Numbered from the stretch's first letter, positions 1 through 10,823 are shown. The stretch: 64,000 nt of DNA from Nocardia concava NBRC 100430 (GCF_000308815.1 NZ_BAFX01000003.1:1-64000); one strand, 5' to 3'. The notes: generated from the sequence alone by a model not told the origin. Numbers and translations are program-made.

Positions 1-50
1 CTAGCCTGGGGGCGACCTTTTGCCCTTGGACAGATATAGGAAGCGAATAG

Positions 51-587
51 ATGCACGGAACCCGTGGAAAGGTATTCGGCGTGGTGGCCGCATGCGCCGC
101 CGCCGGACTGCTCGCCGCGTGCGGTAGCAATGACTCCACCGCCAAGAGCACGCCCACGCTGACCACCACGAAGGCCCCGGCCGCCGCGACCACGACGCCC
201 GCCGCCGGCGCGCCGTCCACGGATCAGCAGAGCCCGCAGCCCGCGCCGGATTCCGCGACCGCCACCACCTCGCCCGAGCGCCCGCAGCCGGTGCCGAGCC
301 AGTTCCTCACCACCCCGAACGGGTCGCCCGCCCTGTCGGACAAGGAGAAGGGCTTCATCGACGAGCTGAAGAAGGCCGGCATCACCCCGGGCTCCTCGGA
401 TATCGCGATCACCGCGGCCAATCTGGTCTGCCAGGGCAAGGCCGAGAACGCCCCGCAGGATCAGATCATCACCTACGTGACCGCCATCGCCGGTTCCGAT
501 CCGTCCTTCGATCCGTCCAAGATGTCGGTCGAGCAGGCGGGCAAGATCTACTACGACGTCGCCTCGAAGAGCTACTGCAACAAGTGA
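51..587 (+). CDS. DUF732-domain lipoprotein
   Basis: A 178-residue secreted lipoprotein. The N-terminus has basic residues, a hydrophobic stretch and a lipobox LLAAC, so Cys24 would be acylated. A Thr/Ala/Pro-rich linker (about 30-95) leads to a C-terminal domain (about 105-178) with two cysteines (LVCQG and SYCNK), the usual DUF732 pattern in mycobacteria and nocardiae. An AGGAAG ribosome site lies just before the ATG. Its TGA overlaps the GTG of the cutinase gene by 4 bp (GTGA), so the two are translationally coupled. The molecular role of DUF732 is unknown; the neighbours suggest a cell-envelope function. Confidence 0.85.
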   Translation: MHGTRGKVFGVVAACAAAGLLAACGSNDSTAKSTPTLTTTKAPAAATTTPAAGAPSTDQQSPQPAPDSATATTSPERPQPVPSQFLTTPNGSPALSDKEKGFIDELKKAGITPGSSDIAITAANLVCQGKAENAPQDQIITYVTAIAGSDPSFDPSKMSVEQAGKIYYDVASKSYCNK

Positions 588-1567
588 CGACCCGACGCCG
601 AAACGGACGACGCCGGCCGCGCCCGGCGGGTTGCCTGCTGCTCGTCATCGCCGCGATCGTGATCGTGGTCGTGGTGGCGCTGCTGCTGTGGTACCTGCTG
701 GCGGGCCGGCTGCGCCTGCCCGGCCCCAAGCCGCCGGGCCCGCACCGTCCGACCTCGCAGCCGGCCGACTGCCCGGACGTGCTGCTGCTGTCCGTGCCGG
801 GCACGTGGGAGTCGAACAGCAATGACGACCCCTACAACCCGAGCGCGAACCCGGCGTCGCTGATGTTGAACATCTCCAACCCGATTCGGGCCAAGTTCCC
901 CAACGAGCGGCTCGAGGTCTACACCACGCCGTACGTGGCGCAGTTCTCCAATCCGGTCGCCATTCCGCCGGACGGCCAATCCTCTTACAACAACAGCCGT
1001 TCCGAGGGCGCCAAGAAGTCGGCCGACCATCTGGCCGAGACCTACAAGAAATGTCCGCTCACCACATATGTATTGGCGGGCTTCTCCCAGGGCGCGGTGA
1101 TCGTCGGCGATCTCGCCGCACAGATCGGCGCGGGCAAGGGGCCGATACCGGAAGATCTGGTGCTGGGCGTGACCACCATCGCCGACGGCCGCCGCGATGT
1201 CGGCGCTCCGGGCGAGGCCACCGAGATCGGACCGACCCCGCCGGGCGTGGGCGCGGAGGTGGCGCTCAAGGGCCTGAACGTCCCCGGCATCACCATGACC
1301 GGACCGCGCGGCGGCTTCGGCAAACTCGCGGACCGCACCTTCACCATCTGTGCCGCAGGCGATTTGATCTGCGATTCGCCGCGCCAGGCGCTGAGCCCCG
1401 CCAATATTCTCGGCAGCGTCAACATCCTGGTGCGCGCCGCGGGCAATCCGGTGCACAGCCTCTACAACGGCTACCAGGTGGACGACAACGGCACCACCGC
1501 CACCCAGTGGACCGTGAACTGGGCCTCGGGTCTGGTGGAAAACGCTCCCCACCCGGCACATTCGTAA
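584..1567 (+). CDS. Cutinase-family envelope lipase/thioesterase (Culp6/Rv3802c type)
   Basis: A 327-residue membrane-anchored serine hydrolase. A basic head is followed by one transmembrane helix (about 16-36), then an alpha/beta-hydrolase cutinase domain. The nucleophile is Ser168 in GFSQG, with Asp260 (GDLICD) and His291 (NPVHSLYNG) as the likely rest of the triad; this spacing nearly matches that reported for M. tuberculosis Rv3802c. Family members are phospholipases/thioesterases essential to mycolate metabolism. Position directly before fadD32-pks13-accD4 is the conserved order. The GTG start overlaps the previous stop by 4 bp. Confidence 0.9.
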   Translation: MTTRRRNGRRRPRPAGCLLLVIAAIVIVVVVALLLWYLLAGRLRLPGPKPPGPHRPTSQPADCPDVLLLSVPGTWESNSNDDPYNPSANPASLMLNISNPIRAKFPNERLEVYTTPYVAQFSNPVAIPPDGQSSYNNSRSEGAKKSADHLAETYKKCPLTTYVLAGFSQGAVIVGDLAAQIGAGKGPIPEDLVLGVTTIADGRRDVGAPGEATEIGPTPPGVGAEVALKGLNVPGITMTGPRGGFGKLADRTFTICAAGDLICDSPRQALSPANILGSVNILVRAAGNPVHSLYNGYQVDDNGTTATQWTVNWASGLVENAPHPAHS

Positions 1568-2040
1568 GTCTTTGCTCAGAGATCTTCAAGTGTCGCGGCG
1601 CACCATGGTTCATGGGTACTCCGCCCGGGGTGTGAGCCCCACCGACCGACCCCCCAGTTTCGGGGTCACCCGGTAAAGTGCTCCGGGTTGCGACACAGCC
1701 GGGACCCGGCACGTGCGGCAACTCACATCCTTGTCCTTGTTGTGTCCTATGTGGGGCGCTCCCCACCTATTTGGAGGCATTCGCGCCGGTGAAGCAGTAG
1801 CCCAGAGGTGTGAGCTGGGAGATGTTCGGCCGCTCCGAAGCATGGCCGCGCAGCCCCTCTGTAACATGTCCCTGGTTTGAGAACATCTAGCCAATAGACG
1901 GTCACCGCGCAGACCGCAACACAATTCTGCAGGTTGGCTCTCGCATGGAGCTCCCGCGGGCGAAGAGAGTCGGGGCCTCACAGGTAACAGCGGCAATGCA
2001 TGCCGTCTCATGCCGCGTGTGCCTCGGAGGAGAAGAAGGA
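1568..2040 (+). promoter_or_regulatory. 473-bp non-coding region upstream of fadD32
   Basis: No convincing gene is present. It holds two small hairpins: GACCCC/GGGGTC (1648-1653 with 1662-1667) and GTGGGG/CCCCAC (1751-1756 with 1761-1766, 4-nt loop). The first may end the cutinase transcript. The region must also hold the promoter of the fadD32-pks13-accD4 group. A purine-rich ribosome site lies just before the ATG at 2041. An in-frame extension back to 1945 looks non-coding. Confidence 0.5.
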
Positions 2041-3963
2041 ATGGACGAGACTTTCGACGATTACCTCGACGAAACGGGGAACATCACGATTCCCGAGGGA
2101 CGCACCCTCGTCGACTACGTCGAGAAGCACACCCACGGTAATGACGCCAATGACTTGGCCTACCGCTACATCGACTACTCACGCGAGCGCGACGGTGAGT
2201 ACCAGGACCTCACTTGGAGTCAGTTCGGCACGCGGCTGCGCGCGGTGGCCGCCCGACTGCAGCAGGTGACCAAGCGGGGCGATCGGGTCGCGATCCTGGC
2301 TCCGCAGGGGCTGGATTACGTCATCTCCTTCTTCGCCGCCATCTACGCGGGCACCATCTCCGTGCCGCTGTTCGATCCGGACGAGCCGGGCCACACCGAT
2401 CGCCTGCACGCCGTGCTCGGCGACTGCACGCCCTCCGCGATCCTGACGGCGAGCTCCTCCGCCGCCGGTGTCCGCCAGTTCTTCCGGTCGCTGCCCGCGG
2501 CCCAGCGCCCGCGCATCATCGCCGTCGACGCCATCCCCGACAGCGTCGGCGAGTCCTGGGTGCGCCCCGACATCCGGGTCGACGACATCGCCTACCTGCA
2601 GTACACCTCCGGCTCCACCCGCGTGCCCGCCGGTGTGGAGATCACCCACCGCGGTGTCGGCACCAATGTGCTGCAGATGGTGAACGCGCTTGACCTGAAC
2701 GAGAATTCGCGCGGCGTCACCTGGCTGCCGCTGTACCACGACATGGGTCTGCTGACGGTGATCCTGCCCGCCGTGGGCGGCAAGTACATCACCATCATGT
2801 CGCCGGCCTCGTTCGTGCGTCGCCCCGCGCGCTGGATCAACGAGCTGGCCGCCGTCTCCGACGGCGCCGGAACCTTCGCGGCCGCACCGAACTTCGCGTT
2901 CGAGCACGCCGCCGTGCGCGGTCTGCCCAAGGCCGGCGAGTCGCTGGACCTGTCGAATGTCCTCGGCCTGATCAACGGCTCCGAGCCGGTGACCACCAAG
3001 TCGATGCGGAAGTTCAACGAGGCCTTCGCTCCGTACGGCCTGCCCAAGACCGCCATCAAGCCGTGCTACGGCATGGCCGAGGCCACCCTGTTCGTGTCGG
3101 CGACCCGGCACGAGGACGAGGCCAAGGTCATCTACGTCGACCGCGACGAGCTCAATGCCGGTCGCGTGGTGAAGGTCGAGCCGGGCGCCGAGAACGCCAT
3201 CGCACAGGTCTCCTGCGGTTATGTGGCGCTGTCGCAGTGGGCGACCATCGTGGACGGCGAGTCCATCGACTCCCCCGAGGGCGCCCGCGAGGTGGCCGAC
3301 GGCGAGGTCGGCGAGATCTGGCTGCACGGCAACAACATCGGCATCGGCTACTGGGGTCGCGCCGAGGAAACCCAGAACACCTTCCGCAACAAGCTGGCCC
3401 GCCGCCTGCCCGAGGGCAGCCACGCCGAAGGCGTTCCGGACGACGGCATCTGGCTGCGCACCGGCGACTACGGCGTGTACGTGGACGGCGAGCTCTACAT
3501 CACCGGCCGCGTCAAGGACCTGGTGATCGTGGACGGCCGCAACCACTACCCGCAGGATCTCGAGCACTCCGCCGAGGAAGCCTCGACCATGCTGCGCGCC
3601 GGTTACGTCGCCGCCTTCGCGGTGCCGGCCAACCAGCTGCCCGCCGAAGTCTTTGCCCAGGACAGCCATTCGGGCCTGAGCTTCGACCCCGACGATGCCA
3701 GCGAACAGCTCGTTATCGTGGCCGAGCGTGGTCCGGGCGCGGGCAAGGCCGATCCGGGCCCCATCGCGGACGCGGTCCGCGCGGCCATCTCCTCCCGGCA
3801 CGGTGTCACCGCGCGTGACATCCTCCTCGTTCCGGCCGGGTCGATCCCGCGCACCTCGAGCGGCAAGATCGCGCGTCGTGCCTGCAAGGCTGAATACATC
3901 GGAGGGACACTGCGTGGTGGTTACACGCAGCAGGCCTTCCCCGATGCACCAGACGAGGAGTGA
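2041..3963 (+). CDS. fadD32: FadD32 long-chain fatty-acyl-AMP ligase
   Basis: A 640-residue fatty-acyl-AMP ligase. It activates the long meromycolate chain as acyl-adenylate and loads it on the N-terminal carrier domain of Pks13. The adenylate-binding P-loop YTSGSTR is at about 188-194. [26 protein letters not shown] and a C-terminal SGKIAR lysine motif complete the ANL-enzyme signature. Similarity to M. tuberculosis FadD32 (637 aa) runs along its whole length. The ATG at 2041 is chosen because a purine-rich ribosome site precedes it and the length matches the family. Followed by hairpins and then pks13. Confidence 0.97.
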   Translation: MDETFDDYLDETGNITIPEGRTLVDYVEKHTHGNDANDLAYRYIDYSRERDGEYQDLTWSQFGTRLRAVAARLQQVTKRGDRVAILAPQGLDYVISFFAAIYAGTISVPLFDPDEPGHTDRLHAVLGDCTPSAILTASSSAAGVRQFFRSLPAAQRPRIIAVDAIPDSVGESWVRPDIRVDDIAYLQYTSGSTRVPAGVEITHRGVGTNVLQMVNALDLNENSRGVTWLPLYHDMGLLTVILPAVGGKYITIMSPASFVRRPARWINELAAVSDGAGTFAAAPNFAFEHAAVRGLPKAGESLDLSNVLGLINGSEPVTTKSMRKFNEAFAPYGLPKTAIKPCYGMAEATLFVSATRHEDEAKVIYVDRDELNAGRVVKVEPGAENAIAQVSCGYVALSQWATIVDGESIDSPEGAREVADGEVGEIWLHGNNIGIGYWGRAEETQNTFRNKLARRLPEGSHAEGVPDDGIWLRTGDYGVYVDGELYITGRVKDLVIVDGRNHYPQDLEHSAEEASTMLRAGYVAAFAVPANQLPAEVFAQDSHSGLSFDPDDASEQLVIVAERGPGAGKADPGPIADAVRAAISSRHGVTARDILLVPAGSIPRTSSGKIARRACKAEYIGGTLRGGYTQQAFPDAPDEE

Positions 3964-3985
3964 GACGACCGTCTCACAGATGGAT

Positions 3986-4010
3986 GGCGCGAGCCGGTTC
4001 GGCTCGCGCC
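3986..4010 (+). terminator. Hairpin after fadD32
   Basis: Perfect 10-bp stem (GGCGCGAGCC with GGCTCGCGCC) and 5-nt loop, with no U-run. A second small stem, TGAGAC/GTCTCA, includes the fadD32 stop codon at 3961-3976. It lies 69 bp before pks13, so it may attenuate rather than fully separate the two genes. Confidence 0.5.
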
Positions 4011-4078
4011 ATTCATGCATGGATCACCACCCGGATTCACGCCGCGCACCGTACGCAGACAGGTAGCTTGAGGAACTG

Positions 4079-7000
4079 ATGGCTGAGAACGAGGGCATCG
4101 ACCCGACCCAGACGACCGACAAGCCCGCGAACACCGATATGTCGGTGGCGGAGATGCAGGAGTGGCTGCGGCGCTGGGTTTCCGGCGCGACCGGCCAGCC
4201 GCTCGAGAACATCACCGTGGACCGGCCGATGGAGGAATTCGGCCTGGCCTCGCGCGACGCCCTCGCCCTCGGCGGCGATATCGAGGAGCTGACCGGGGTG
4301 GTGCTGAACGCGACCATCGTGTTCCAGCACCCGACCATCGCGTCGCTGTCGGAGCGAATCATCAACGGGGAGCCCGAACTTCCGGCCGAGGCGGCCGACG
4401 ACTCGTTCTACACCCAGGGTTTCCAGCCCGGCGAGGCGCACGACATCGCCATCGTCGGCCTGTCCACCCGGCTGCCGGGTGCGGGCGATACGCCCGAATC
4501 CACCTGGGAATTCCTGATCAATCGCGGCGACGCGATCCGCGACCTACCCGAGGGTCGCTGGTCGGAGTTCATGGATGATCCGCGCCTGGTGGAGCAGCTC
4601 GCCAAGACCAATATCAAGGGCGGTTACCTGGATCAGGACGTCCTCAAGAGCTTCGACGCCGAGTTCTTCGCGCACTCGCCGGTCGAGGTCGAGCGCATGG
4701 ACCCGCAGCAGCGGTGGGCGCTCGAGCTGACCTGGGAAGCCTTGGAGCACGCCCGGATTCCCGCCAACACCCTCAAGGGTGAGCAGGTCGGCGTGTTCAT
4801 CGGTTCGACCAGCACCGAATTCATGATCATCGCGGGCATGGCGGTCGGCAACGGCGACGCGAACACCCCGCTGTCGGCCGATGGCTACGGCGTCATGGGC
4901 AGCGTCTCCGCGATCATCCCCAACCGCGTTTCCTACTTCTACGACTTCCGTGGCCCGTCGGTGGCCATCGACACCGCGTGCTCGTCCTCGCTGGTGGCGG
5001 TGCATCAGGCGGTGCGGGCGCTGCGCAACGGAGAGGCCGATCTGGCCTTGGCCGGTGGCACCAACGTGCTGCTGTCGCCCGCCGCGACGATCGCCTTCGA
5101 CGCCAACGGCGGTGTGTCCAAAGACGGTCACATCAAGGCCTTCTCGTCGGATGCCGACGGCATGGTCCGCTCCGAGGGTGCGGCGCTGGTGGTGCTCAAG
5201 CGCCTCGCCGACGCCGAGCGCGACGGCGACACCATCTATGCGGTGATCAAGGGCTCCGCGGTCAACAGCGACGGCCGTTCCAACGGCCTGCTGGCCCCGA
5301 ACCCGGACGCCCAGGCCGCCGTGCTGCGCCAGGCCTACCGGGATGCCGGAATCCCGCCGTCCCAGGTCGATTACATCGAGGCGCACGGCACCGGCACCCC
5401 CATCGGCGACCCGATCGAGGCGGACGCGCTGGGCCGCGTCATCGGCCGCGGCCGCGACGCCGACAAGCCCGCCCTGCTGGGTTCGGCCAAGACCAACTTC
5501 GGCCACCTGGAGGCCGCGGCCGGCGCCGCGGCGCTCGCCAAGGTGGTCATGGCGTTGCAGCACAACGTCATTCCGCCGCACCTCAACTACGCCGGTCCGA
5601 GCCCGTTCATCCCGTTCGACCAGGCGCACCTGAAGGTCACCGACCAGCCGACCGAATTCCCGCGCTACAGCGGCAAGGCCGTCATCGGCATCTCCGGCTT
5701 CGGCTTCGGCGGCACCAACGCGCACGTGGTCGTCCAGGAATACGTGCCCACCCCGGCCACCCCCGAGCTGCCGGAGACCACCGACCTCGACGACGAGACC
5801 ACCGATGTGATCGCCGAGGCCGAGGCCATCACCGAAGCCGCTGTGCCGGAACCGGAGTGGGGCAACCGCACCGAGCCGCTGCCGATGATCATCCCGGTCT
5901 CGGGCTACCTGCCCTCGCGCCGCAAGCGCGCCGCCAAGGATCTGGCCGACTGGCTGGAATCCGAAGCGGGACAGGCGACTCCGCTCGAGGATGTGGCCCG
6001 CACGCTGGCCAAGCGCAACCACGGCCGCTCGCGCGGTGTGGTGGTCGCCAAGACGCACGAGGAAGCCATCGCGGGCCTGCGGGCCATCGCCGAGGGCAAG
6101 CCCGGCAACGGCGTCTACACCGCCGACTCCCCGGCCCCGCTGGGCGCGCTGTGGGTGATGGCCGGTTTCGGTGCGCAGCACCGGAAGATGGGCAAGCAGC
6201 TCTACCTGGAGAACTCGATCTTCCGCAAGGCCGTCGACCAGGTCGACGAGCTGGTCGTCGACGAGGCCGGCTACTCGGTCAAGGAGATGATCCTCGACGA
6301 CTCCATGGACTGGGACATCGGCACCGGCCAGGTCGGCACCTTCACCATCCAGGTGGGTCTGGCCTCTGTCTTGCGCGCGCACGGCGCGGAGCCGGAGGGC
6401 GTGGTCGGCCACTCCCAGGGCGAGGTCGCGGGCGCGTACATCTCCGGCGGTCTGCCGCTCGAGGACGCGGTGCGCGTGATCTGCGCCCGCTCGCGGCTGA
6501 TGGCCGAGGGCGAGGCCATGCTCACCGACGACCAGGTGCGCAATATGGCGCTGCTGGAGTACTCGGCCGACGAGGTCGCCAAGCTCGTCGAGACCGAGTT
6601 CCCCGATATCGAGGTCGCGGTGTACGCCGCGCCGAACAACACGGTCATCGGCGGCATGCCCGATCAGGTGCACGCGATCGTGGCGCGCGCCGAGGCCGAG
6701 GGCAAGTTCGCGCGCGTGCTGCAGACCCGCGGCGCCGGCCACACCTCGCAGATGGACATGCTGCTGGGCGAGCTGGCCGCCGAGCTGGCGGGCATCGAGC
6801 CCACCAAGCTCAAGCGCGACCTGTACTCGACGGTGCACCGGGACGGCGTCTACAAGGCGGGCCACGCGCCCGTGCACGACGTCGACTACTGGGTCATGAA
6901 CATGCGCGGCTCGGTGTACTTCACCAACGCCATCCGCAAGGCCGTCGACACCGGTATCACCACCTACCTGGAGCTGGCGCCGAATTCCGTTGCGCTCATG

Positions 7001-9172
7001 CAGGTCATGGGCACCACCTTCGCGGCGGGCGTGCACAACGCGGCGCTCATCCCGACCCTCAAGCGCAAGGAGGACGAGGCCGCGGCCGTCATCTCCGCGC
7101 TGGCTCAGCTGTACGTGCACGGCCACAAGGTGGACCTGCCCTCGCTGCTGCCCGCCGGTGCGTACGGTGACGCGCCGCGCACCGCGTTCGTGCGGAAGCA
7201 GTACTGGCCCAGGGTTTCCGGTGGTTTCGGCGGCGGGTCCGGCAACGGCCGCGTCCCCGGCGCGCACGTCGCGCTGCCCGACGGCCGGCACGTGTGGGAG
7301 GTGCAGGCCTCCGCCGTCACCGACCTCGCCGCACTGGTGAATGCCGCTGCCGCGCAGGTGCTCTCGGAGGTCACCGTCGGCGCGTCGGTCGCGCACGAGG
7401 CCATTCCGGCCTCCGGCACCCTGACCACCACGCTCACCCCGCACCCGGGCGGCGCGTCGGTGTCGGTCCACGCCAAGGACGGCAACGTCTTCCGGCCGCT
7501 CTTCGACGCGGTCGTCACCTCCGGCGCGCCGCTGCCGGAATCGGTGGTGGCGCAGCCGGTCGCGGCCGCCGCCCCGGCCGAGGTGGCGGTGGTGGAGACG
7601 GTCGCCGGTGAGCGCTGGGATCCGAACGGCACCCAGACCATCGAGGATCGGCTGGCGATCATCGTCGCCGAGTCCATGGGCTACGCGGTCGAGGACCTGC
7701 CGATGGAGATCCCGCTCATGGAGCTGGGTCTGGACTCGCTGATGGCCATGCGGATCAAGAACCGCGTCGAATACGAATTCGACATCCCGCAGCTGCAGAT
7801 CCAGGCGGTGCGCGACGCCAGCCTGTTCGAGGTCGGCAAGGTGCTGCGCTACGCCATCGAGCACCGCGATCAGCTCGAGGACATCGCCGCGCGCCAGGCC
7901 GCGGGTGAGGACATCGCGGTCGACGCGGACTTCATCACCGCGGCCCGCACCGCCATGGCCGAGGGCAAGGATCCGGCGGCCCTGCTGCCCAAGACCGAGA
8001 CCACCGATGTGGTGGCCGAGGCCGAGGCGATCGAAGAGGTTGCGGCCGAGCACGAGTCGGCCGCGCCGATCGCCGAGACCGACGCCGACAACGTTCCCCC
8101 GCGCAATGCGCCGGAGCGTTTGGTCTTCGCGACCTGGGCGCTGGTGACGGGCAAGTCGGCGGGCGGCATCTTCAACCCGCTGCCCAAGCTCGACGATGTC
8201 ACCTTCGACAAGCTGGTCGCCCGTCTGTCGGAGCGCGCCAAGGCGCAGATCGATCCCGAGCGGATCCGGGCCTGCGAGACCATCGAGAAGATCTCGGATG
8301 TGGTCGCGGAGTACCAGGAGCACAGCGACGATGTCGAGGGCTTCGTCCGCACGCTGCGCGCCAAGGAGGCCGGTTCGAATGCCGTGCCGGTCTTCGTGTT
8401 CCACCCGTCGGGCGGCAACACCCTGGTGTACGAGCCGCTCTTGAAGCGGATTCCGGCCGGAACCCCGATGTACGGTTTCGAGCGGGTCGACGGCACCATC
8501 GAAGAGCGTGCGCGCCAGTACATTCCGGAGATTCGCAAGCGTCAGCCGGAAGGACCGTACGTTTTGTACGGTTGGTCGCTGGGTGCCGTATTCGCACTGA
8601 CGGTCGCGCAGCTCATGCGCGCCGAGGGTTCGGACGTTCGCCTGGTGGGCCTCATCGATCTGGCGATTCCGGTTGAGCCGGAGCACGATACGCCCGAGGA
8701 GCGACTGGCGCGCATGCGCCGATACCAGGCCTTCGCCCAGAAGACCTACGGCTTCAACGGCGAACTCGATGATGAACAGCTCGAGGAGCTGGCTGCGGCC
8801 TCCGACGAGGACCAGATCCAGATCATCATGGAGCTCGTGAAGTTCGCGGGTGCGAACATTCCGGGCGGTGTGATGGAACACCAGCGCACCTCGTTCATCG
8901 AGGGCCGGGAACTGCAGAAGGTCGAGCTGTCGAACTACGACGGTGACGTGACGCTCTACCTGGCCGACCGTTACCACGACGGCATCATCGAGCTGGAGCC
9001 GCGCTTCGGTGAGCGCCGCCCGAATGGCGGCTGGTCCGAGCACATTCCGAATCTGGAGGTCATCCACATTCCGGGTGATCACCTTCAGATCATCGATGAG
9101 CCGCGCATCGCGACCATCGGCGCCGATCTCACCAAGAAGCTCGCGGAGATCGACACCACAGCAGGGAAATAG
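4079..9172 (+). CDS. pks13: Pks13 mycolic acid condensing polyketide synthase
   Basis: A 1697-residue type I polyketide synthase that condenses the FadD32-activated meroacyl chain with a carboxylated alpha-chain to give the mycolate precursor, then transfers it to trehalose. Domains in order: N-terminal acyl carrier (Ser58 in GLASRDAL), ketosynthase from about 121 (Cys301 in DTACSSS; EAHGTGTP and KTNFGH histidines), acyltransferase (Ser779 in GHSQG), second acyl carrier (Ser1220 in GLDSL), and C-terminal thioesterase (Ser1500 in GWSLG; GDHLQI histidine). No ketoreductase is present, as expected. M. tuberculosis Pks13 is 1733 aa with the same layout. GAGG lies before the ATG. Two linkers share a repeated acidic motif (573-584 and 1307-1318). 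Confidence 0.98.
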   Translation: MAENEGIDPTQTTDKPANTDMSVAEMQEWLRRWVSGATGQPLENITVDRPMEEFGLASRDALALGGDIEELTGVVLNATIVFQHPTIASLSERIINGEPELPAEAADDSFYTQGFQPGEAHDIAIVGLSTRLPGAGDTPESTWEFLINRGDAIRDLPEGRWSEFMDDPRLVEQLAKTNIKGGYLDQDVLKSFDAEFFAHSPVEVERMDPQQRWALELTWEALEHARIPANTLKGEQVGVFIGSTSTEFMIIAGMAVGNGDANTPLSADGYGVMGSVSAIIPNRVSYFYDFRGPSVAIDTACSSSLVAVHQAVRALRNGEADLALAGGTNVLLSPAATIAFDANGGVSKDGHIKAFSSDADGMVRSEGAALVVLKRLADAERDGDTIYAVIKGSAVNSDGRSNGLLAPNPDAQAAVLRQAYRDAGIPPSQVDYIEAHGTGTPIGDPIEADALGRVIGRGRDADKPALLGSAKTNFGHLEAAAGAAALAKVVMALQHNVIPPHLNYAGPSPFIPFDQAHLKVTDQPTEFPRYSGKAVIGISGFGFGGTNAHVVVQEYVPTPATPELPETTDLDDETTDVIAEAEAITEAAVPEPEWGNRTEPLPMIIPVSGYLPSRRKRAAKDLADWLESEAGQATPLEDVARTLAKRNHGRSRGVVVAKTHEEAIAGLRAIAEGKPGNGVYTADSPAPLGALWVMAGFGAQHRKMGKQLYLENSIFRKAVDQVDELVVDEAGYSVKEMILDDSMDWDIGTGQVGTFTIQVGLASVLRAHGAEPEGVVGHSQGEVAGAYISGGLPLEDAVRVICARSRLMAEGEAMLTDDQVRNMALLEYSADEVAKLVETEFPDIEVAVYAAPNNTVIGGMPDQVHAIVARAEAEGKFARVLQTRGAGHTSQMDMLLGELAAELAGIEPTKLKRDLYSTVHRDGVYKAGHAPVHDVDYWVMNMRGSVYFTNAIRKAVDTGITTYLELAPNSVALMQVMGTTFAAGVHNAALIPTLKRKEDEAAAVISALAQLYVHGHKVDLPSLLPAGAYGDAPRTAFVRKQYWPRVSGGFGGGSGNGRVPGAHVALPDGRHVWEVQASAVTDLAALVNAAAAQVLSEVTVGASVAHEAIPASGTLTTTLTPHPGGASVSVHAKDGNVFRPLFDAVVTSGAPLPESVVAQPVAAAAPAEVAVVETVAGERWDPNGTQTIEDRLAIIVAESMGYAVEDLPMEIPLMELGLDSLMAMRIKNRVEYEFDIPQLQIQAVRDASLFEVGKVLRYAIEHRDQLEDIAARQAAGEDIAVDADFITAARTAMAEGKDPAALLPKTETTDVVAEAEAIEEVAAEHESAAPIAETDADNVPPRNAPERLVFATWALVTGKSAGGIFNPLPKLDDVTFDKLVARLSERAKAQIDPERIRACETIEKISDVVAEYQEHSDDVEGFVRTLRAKEAGSNAVPVFVFHPSGGNTLVYEPLLKRIPAGTPMYGFERVDGTIEERARQYIPEIRKRQPEGPYVLYGWSLGAVFALTVAQLMRAEGSDVRLVGLIDLAIPVEPEHDTPEERLARMRRYQAFAQKTYGFNGELDDEQLEELAAASDEDQIQIIMELVKFAGANIPGGVMEHQRTSFIEGRELQKVELSNYDGDVTLYLADRYHDGIIELEPRFGERRPNGGWSEHIPNLEVIHIPGDHLQIIDEPRIATIGADLTKKLAEIDTTAGK

Positions 9173-9224
9173 CACCACCGCGTCACGGGTTCTGCGAAAG
9201 TAGGTTTTTGCCGAAAGGAGACCA

Positions 9225-10769
9225 GTGAGCACGACCGCCGAAAAGCTCGCCGACCTTCGACACAAGCTCGACGTAGCGAGGGAACCGGCGGGCGATGCGG
9301 GTATCGCCAAGCGGGCCCGGAAGGGCATTCCTTCCGCCCGCGACCGCATCAATATGCTCCTGGATCCGGGCACCTTCGTGGAAATCGGTGCGCTGGTGCG
9401 CAATCCGGGCGACAAGAACGCCCTTTACGGCGATGGCGTGGTCACCGGCCACGGTCTCGTGGACGGCCGCCCGGTGGCCGTCTTCTCGCACGACCAGACC
9501 GTGTACGGCGGTTCGGTCGGCGAGATGTTCGGCCGCAAGGTGGCGGGCATCATGGAATTCGCGGCCAAGGTGGGCTGCCCGGTGGTCGGCATCAACGACT
9601 CCGGCGGCGCCCGGGTGCAGGAGGCGGTGACCTCGCTGGCCTGGTACGCCGAGCTGGGCCGACGCCAGGAACCGTTGTCCGGTTTGGTGCCTCAGATCTC
9701 CATGATCCTGGGCAGCTGCGCGGGCGGCGCGGTGTACGCGCCCATCAATACCGACGTGGTGGTGGCCACCGAAGAGGCCTATATGTTCGTCACCGGCCCC
9801 AAGGTGATTCGCGAGGTCACCGGTGAGGACGTCAGCCTCGAGGAACTCGGCGGCGCGAATTCCCAAGCGCAGTACGGCAATATCCACCACGTGGCCAAGA
9901 CCGAGGCCGCCGCGTTCGAGTGGGTGCGCGACTATCTGAGCTACCTGCCGTCCAGCTGCCAGGAACTGCCGCCGATCGTGAATCCCGGTCTGGAACCGGA
10001 ACTCACCGAATCGGATCTGGAGCTCAATGCCATCGTGCCCGACGCCGACAATGCCGGGTACGACATGCACGAGATCCTGCTGCGCATCTTCGACGACGGC
10101 GCGTTCCACGAATTCGGGGAATCCGCGGGCCGCAATGTGATCTGCGGTTTCGCCCGGGTGGACGGCCGCACGGTCGGCGTGGTGGCTAATCAGCCGATGG
10201 TCTACGCGGGCGCGCTGGATGCCCGGGCCTCGGACAAGGCGGCCCATTTCGTCCGGCTCTGCGACGCTTTCGAGATTCCGCTGGTCTTCGTGGTGGATAC
10301 GCCGGGCTTCCTACCCGGGGTGGAACAGGAGAAGATCGGCGTCATCAAGCGCGGCGGCCGGTTCATCTTCTCCTTCGTGGAGGCGACGGTCCCCAAGGTG
10401 ACGGTGGTGATCCGCAAGTCCTACGGCGGCGGGTACGCGGTCATGGGCTCCAAACAGCTGGGCGCGGATATCAATCTGGCCTGGCCGACCGCGCGCATCG
10501 CGGTCATGGGTGCGGAGAGCGCGGTCTCGCTCATCGGGGCGAAATCGCTGGAGGCGGCCCCCGAGGAGCAGCGCGCGGCCATGCGCCAGCAGATGATCGA
10601 CTTCTACAACGCCACCATCGCGACGCCGTGGGTGGCGGCCGAGCGCGGTTATATCGACGCGGTCATCGAGCCCGCCACCACGCGACTGGAAATCCGCCGC
10701 GCGCTGCACGTGCTGCGCGACAAGAACATTCCGCGCAATCCCCGAAAACACCACCTGCTGCCGCTCTAG
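9225..10769 (+). CDS. accD4: AccD4 acyl-CoA carboxylase carboxyltransferase subunit
   Basis: A 514-residue carboxyltransferase beta subunit. It carboxylates the long-chain (C24-C26) acyl-CoA used as Pks13 extender unit, working with a biotinylated AccA3-type subunit encoded elsewhere. Both crotonase-fold halves are present: [12 protein letters not shown] and [11 protein letters not shown] in the N half; [19 protein letters not shown] and [15 protein letters not shown] in the C half. Strong AAAGGAG ribosome site 4 nt before a GTG start. It follows pks13 by 52 bp on the same strand, the conserved fadD32-pks13-accD4 order. Family length about 520. Confidence 0.96.
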   Translation: MSTTAEKLADLRHKLDVAREPAGDAGIAKRARKGIPSARDRINMLLDPGTFVEIGALVRNPGDKNALYGDGVVTGHGLVDGRPVAVFSHDQTVYGGSVGEMFGRKVAGIMEFAAKVGCPVVGINDSGGARVQEAVTSLAWYAELGRRQEPLSGLVPQISMILGSCAGGAVYAPINTDVVVATEEAYMFVTGPKVIREVTGEDVSLEELGGANSQAQYGNIHHVAKTEAAAFEWVRDYLSYLPSSCQELPPIVNPGLEPELTESDLELNAIVPDADNAGYDMHEILLRIFDDGAFHEFGESAGRNVICGFARVDGRTVGVVANQPMVYAGALDARASDKAAHFVRLCDAFEIPLVFVVDTPGFLPGVEQEKIGVIKRGGRFIFSFVEATVPKVTVVIRKSYGGGYAVMGSKQLGADINLAWPTARIAVMGAESAVSLIGAKSLEAAPEEQRAAMRQQMIDFYNATIATPWVAAERGYIDAVIEPATTRLEIRRALHVLRDKNIPRNPRKHHLLPL

Positions 10770-10779
10770 TTGTGAAAAA

Positions 10780-10805
10780 CTCGCATTTCAATTCTGAAAT
10801 GCGAG
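10780..10805 (+). terminator. Terminator after accD4
   Basis: Perfect 11-bp stem (CTCGCATTTCA with TGAAATGCGAG) with a 4-nt ATTC loop, 10 bp after the accD4 stop. It is less GC-rich than other hairpins here and lacks a long U-run. Confidence 0.6.
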
Positions 10806-10823
10806 CCTTGGGAGCGAAGCAGT

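Noticed and set aside
1945..2040. N-terminal extension of FadD32
   Set aside because: A strong ribosome site precedes the ATG at 2041, and length from there matches the family; the extension lacks similarity.
4544..9415. A 1623-codon open frame on the minus strand opposite pks13
   Set aside because: It is His/Arg/Gly-rich low-complexity translation of the antisense of a clear Pks13 gene, a common artefact in high-GC DNA.
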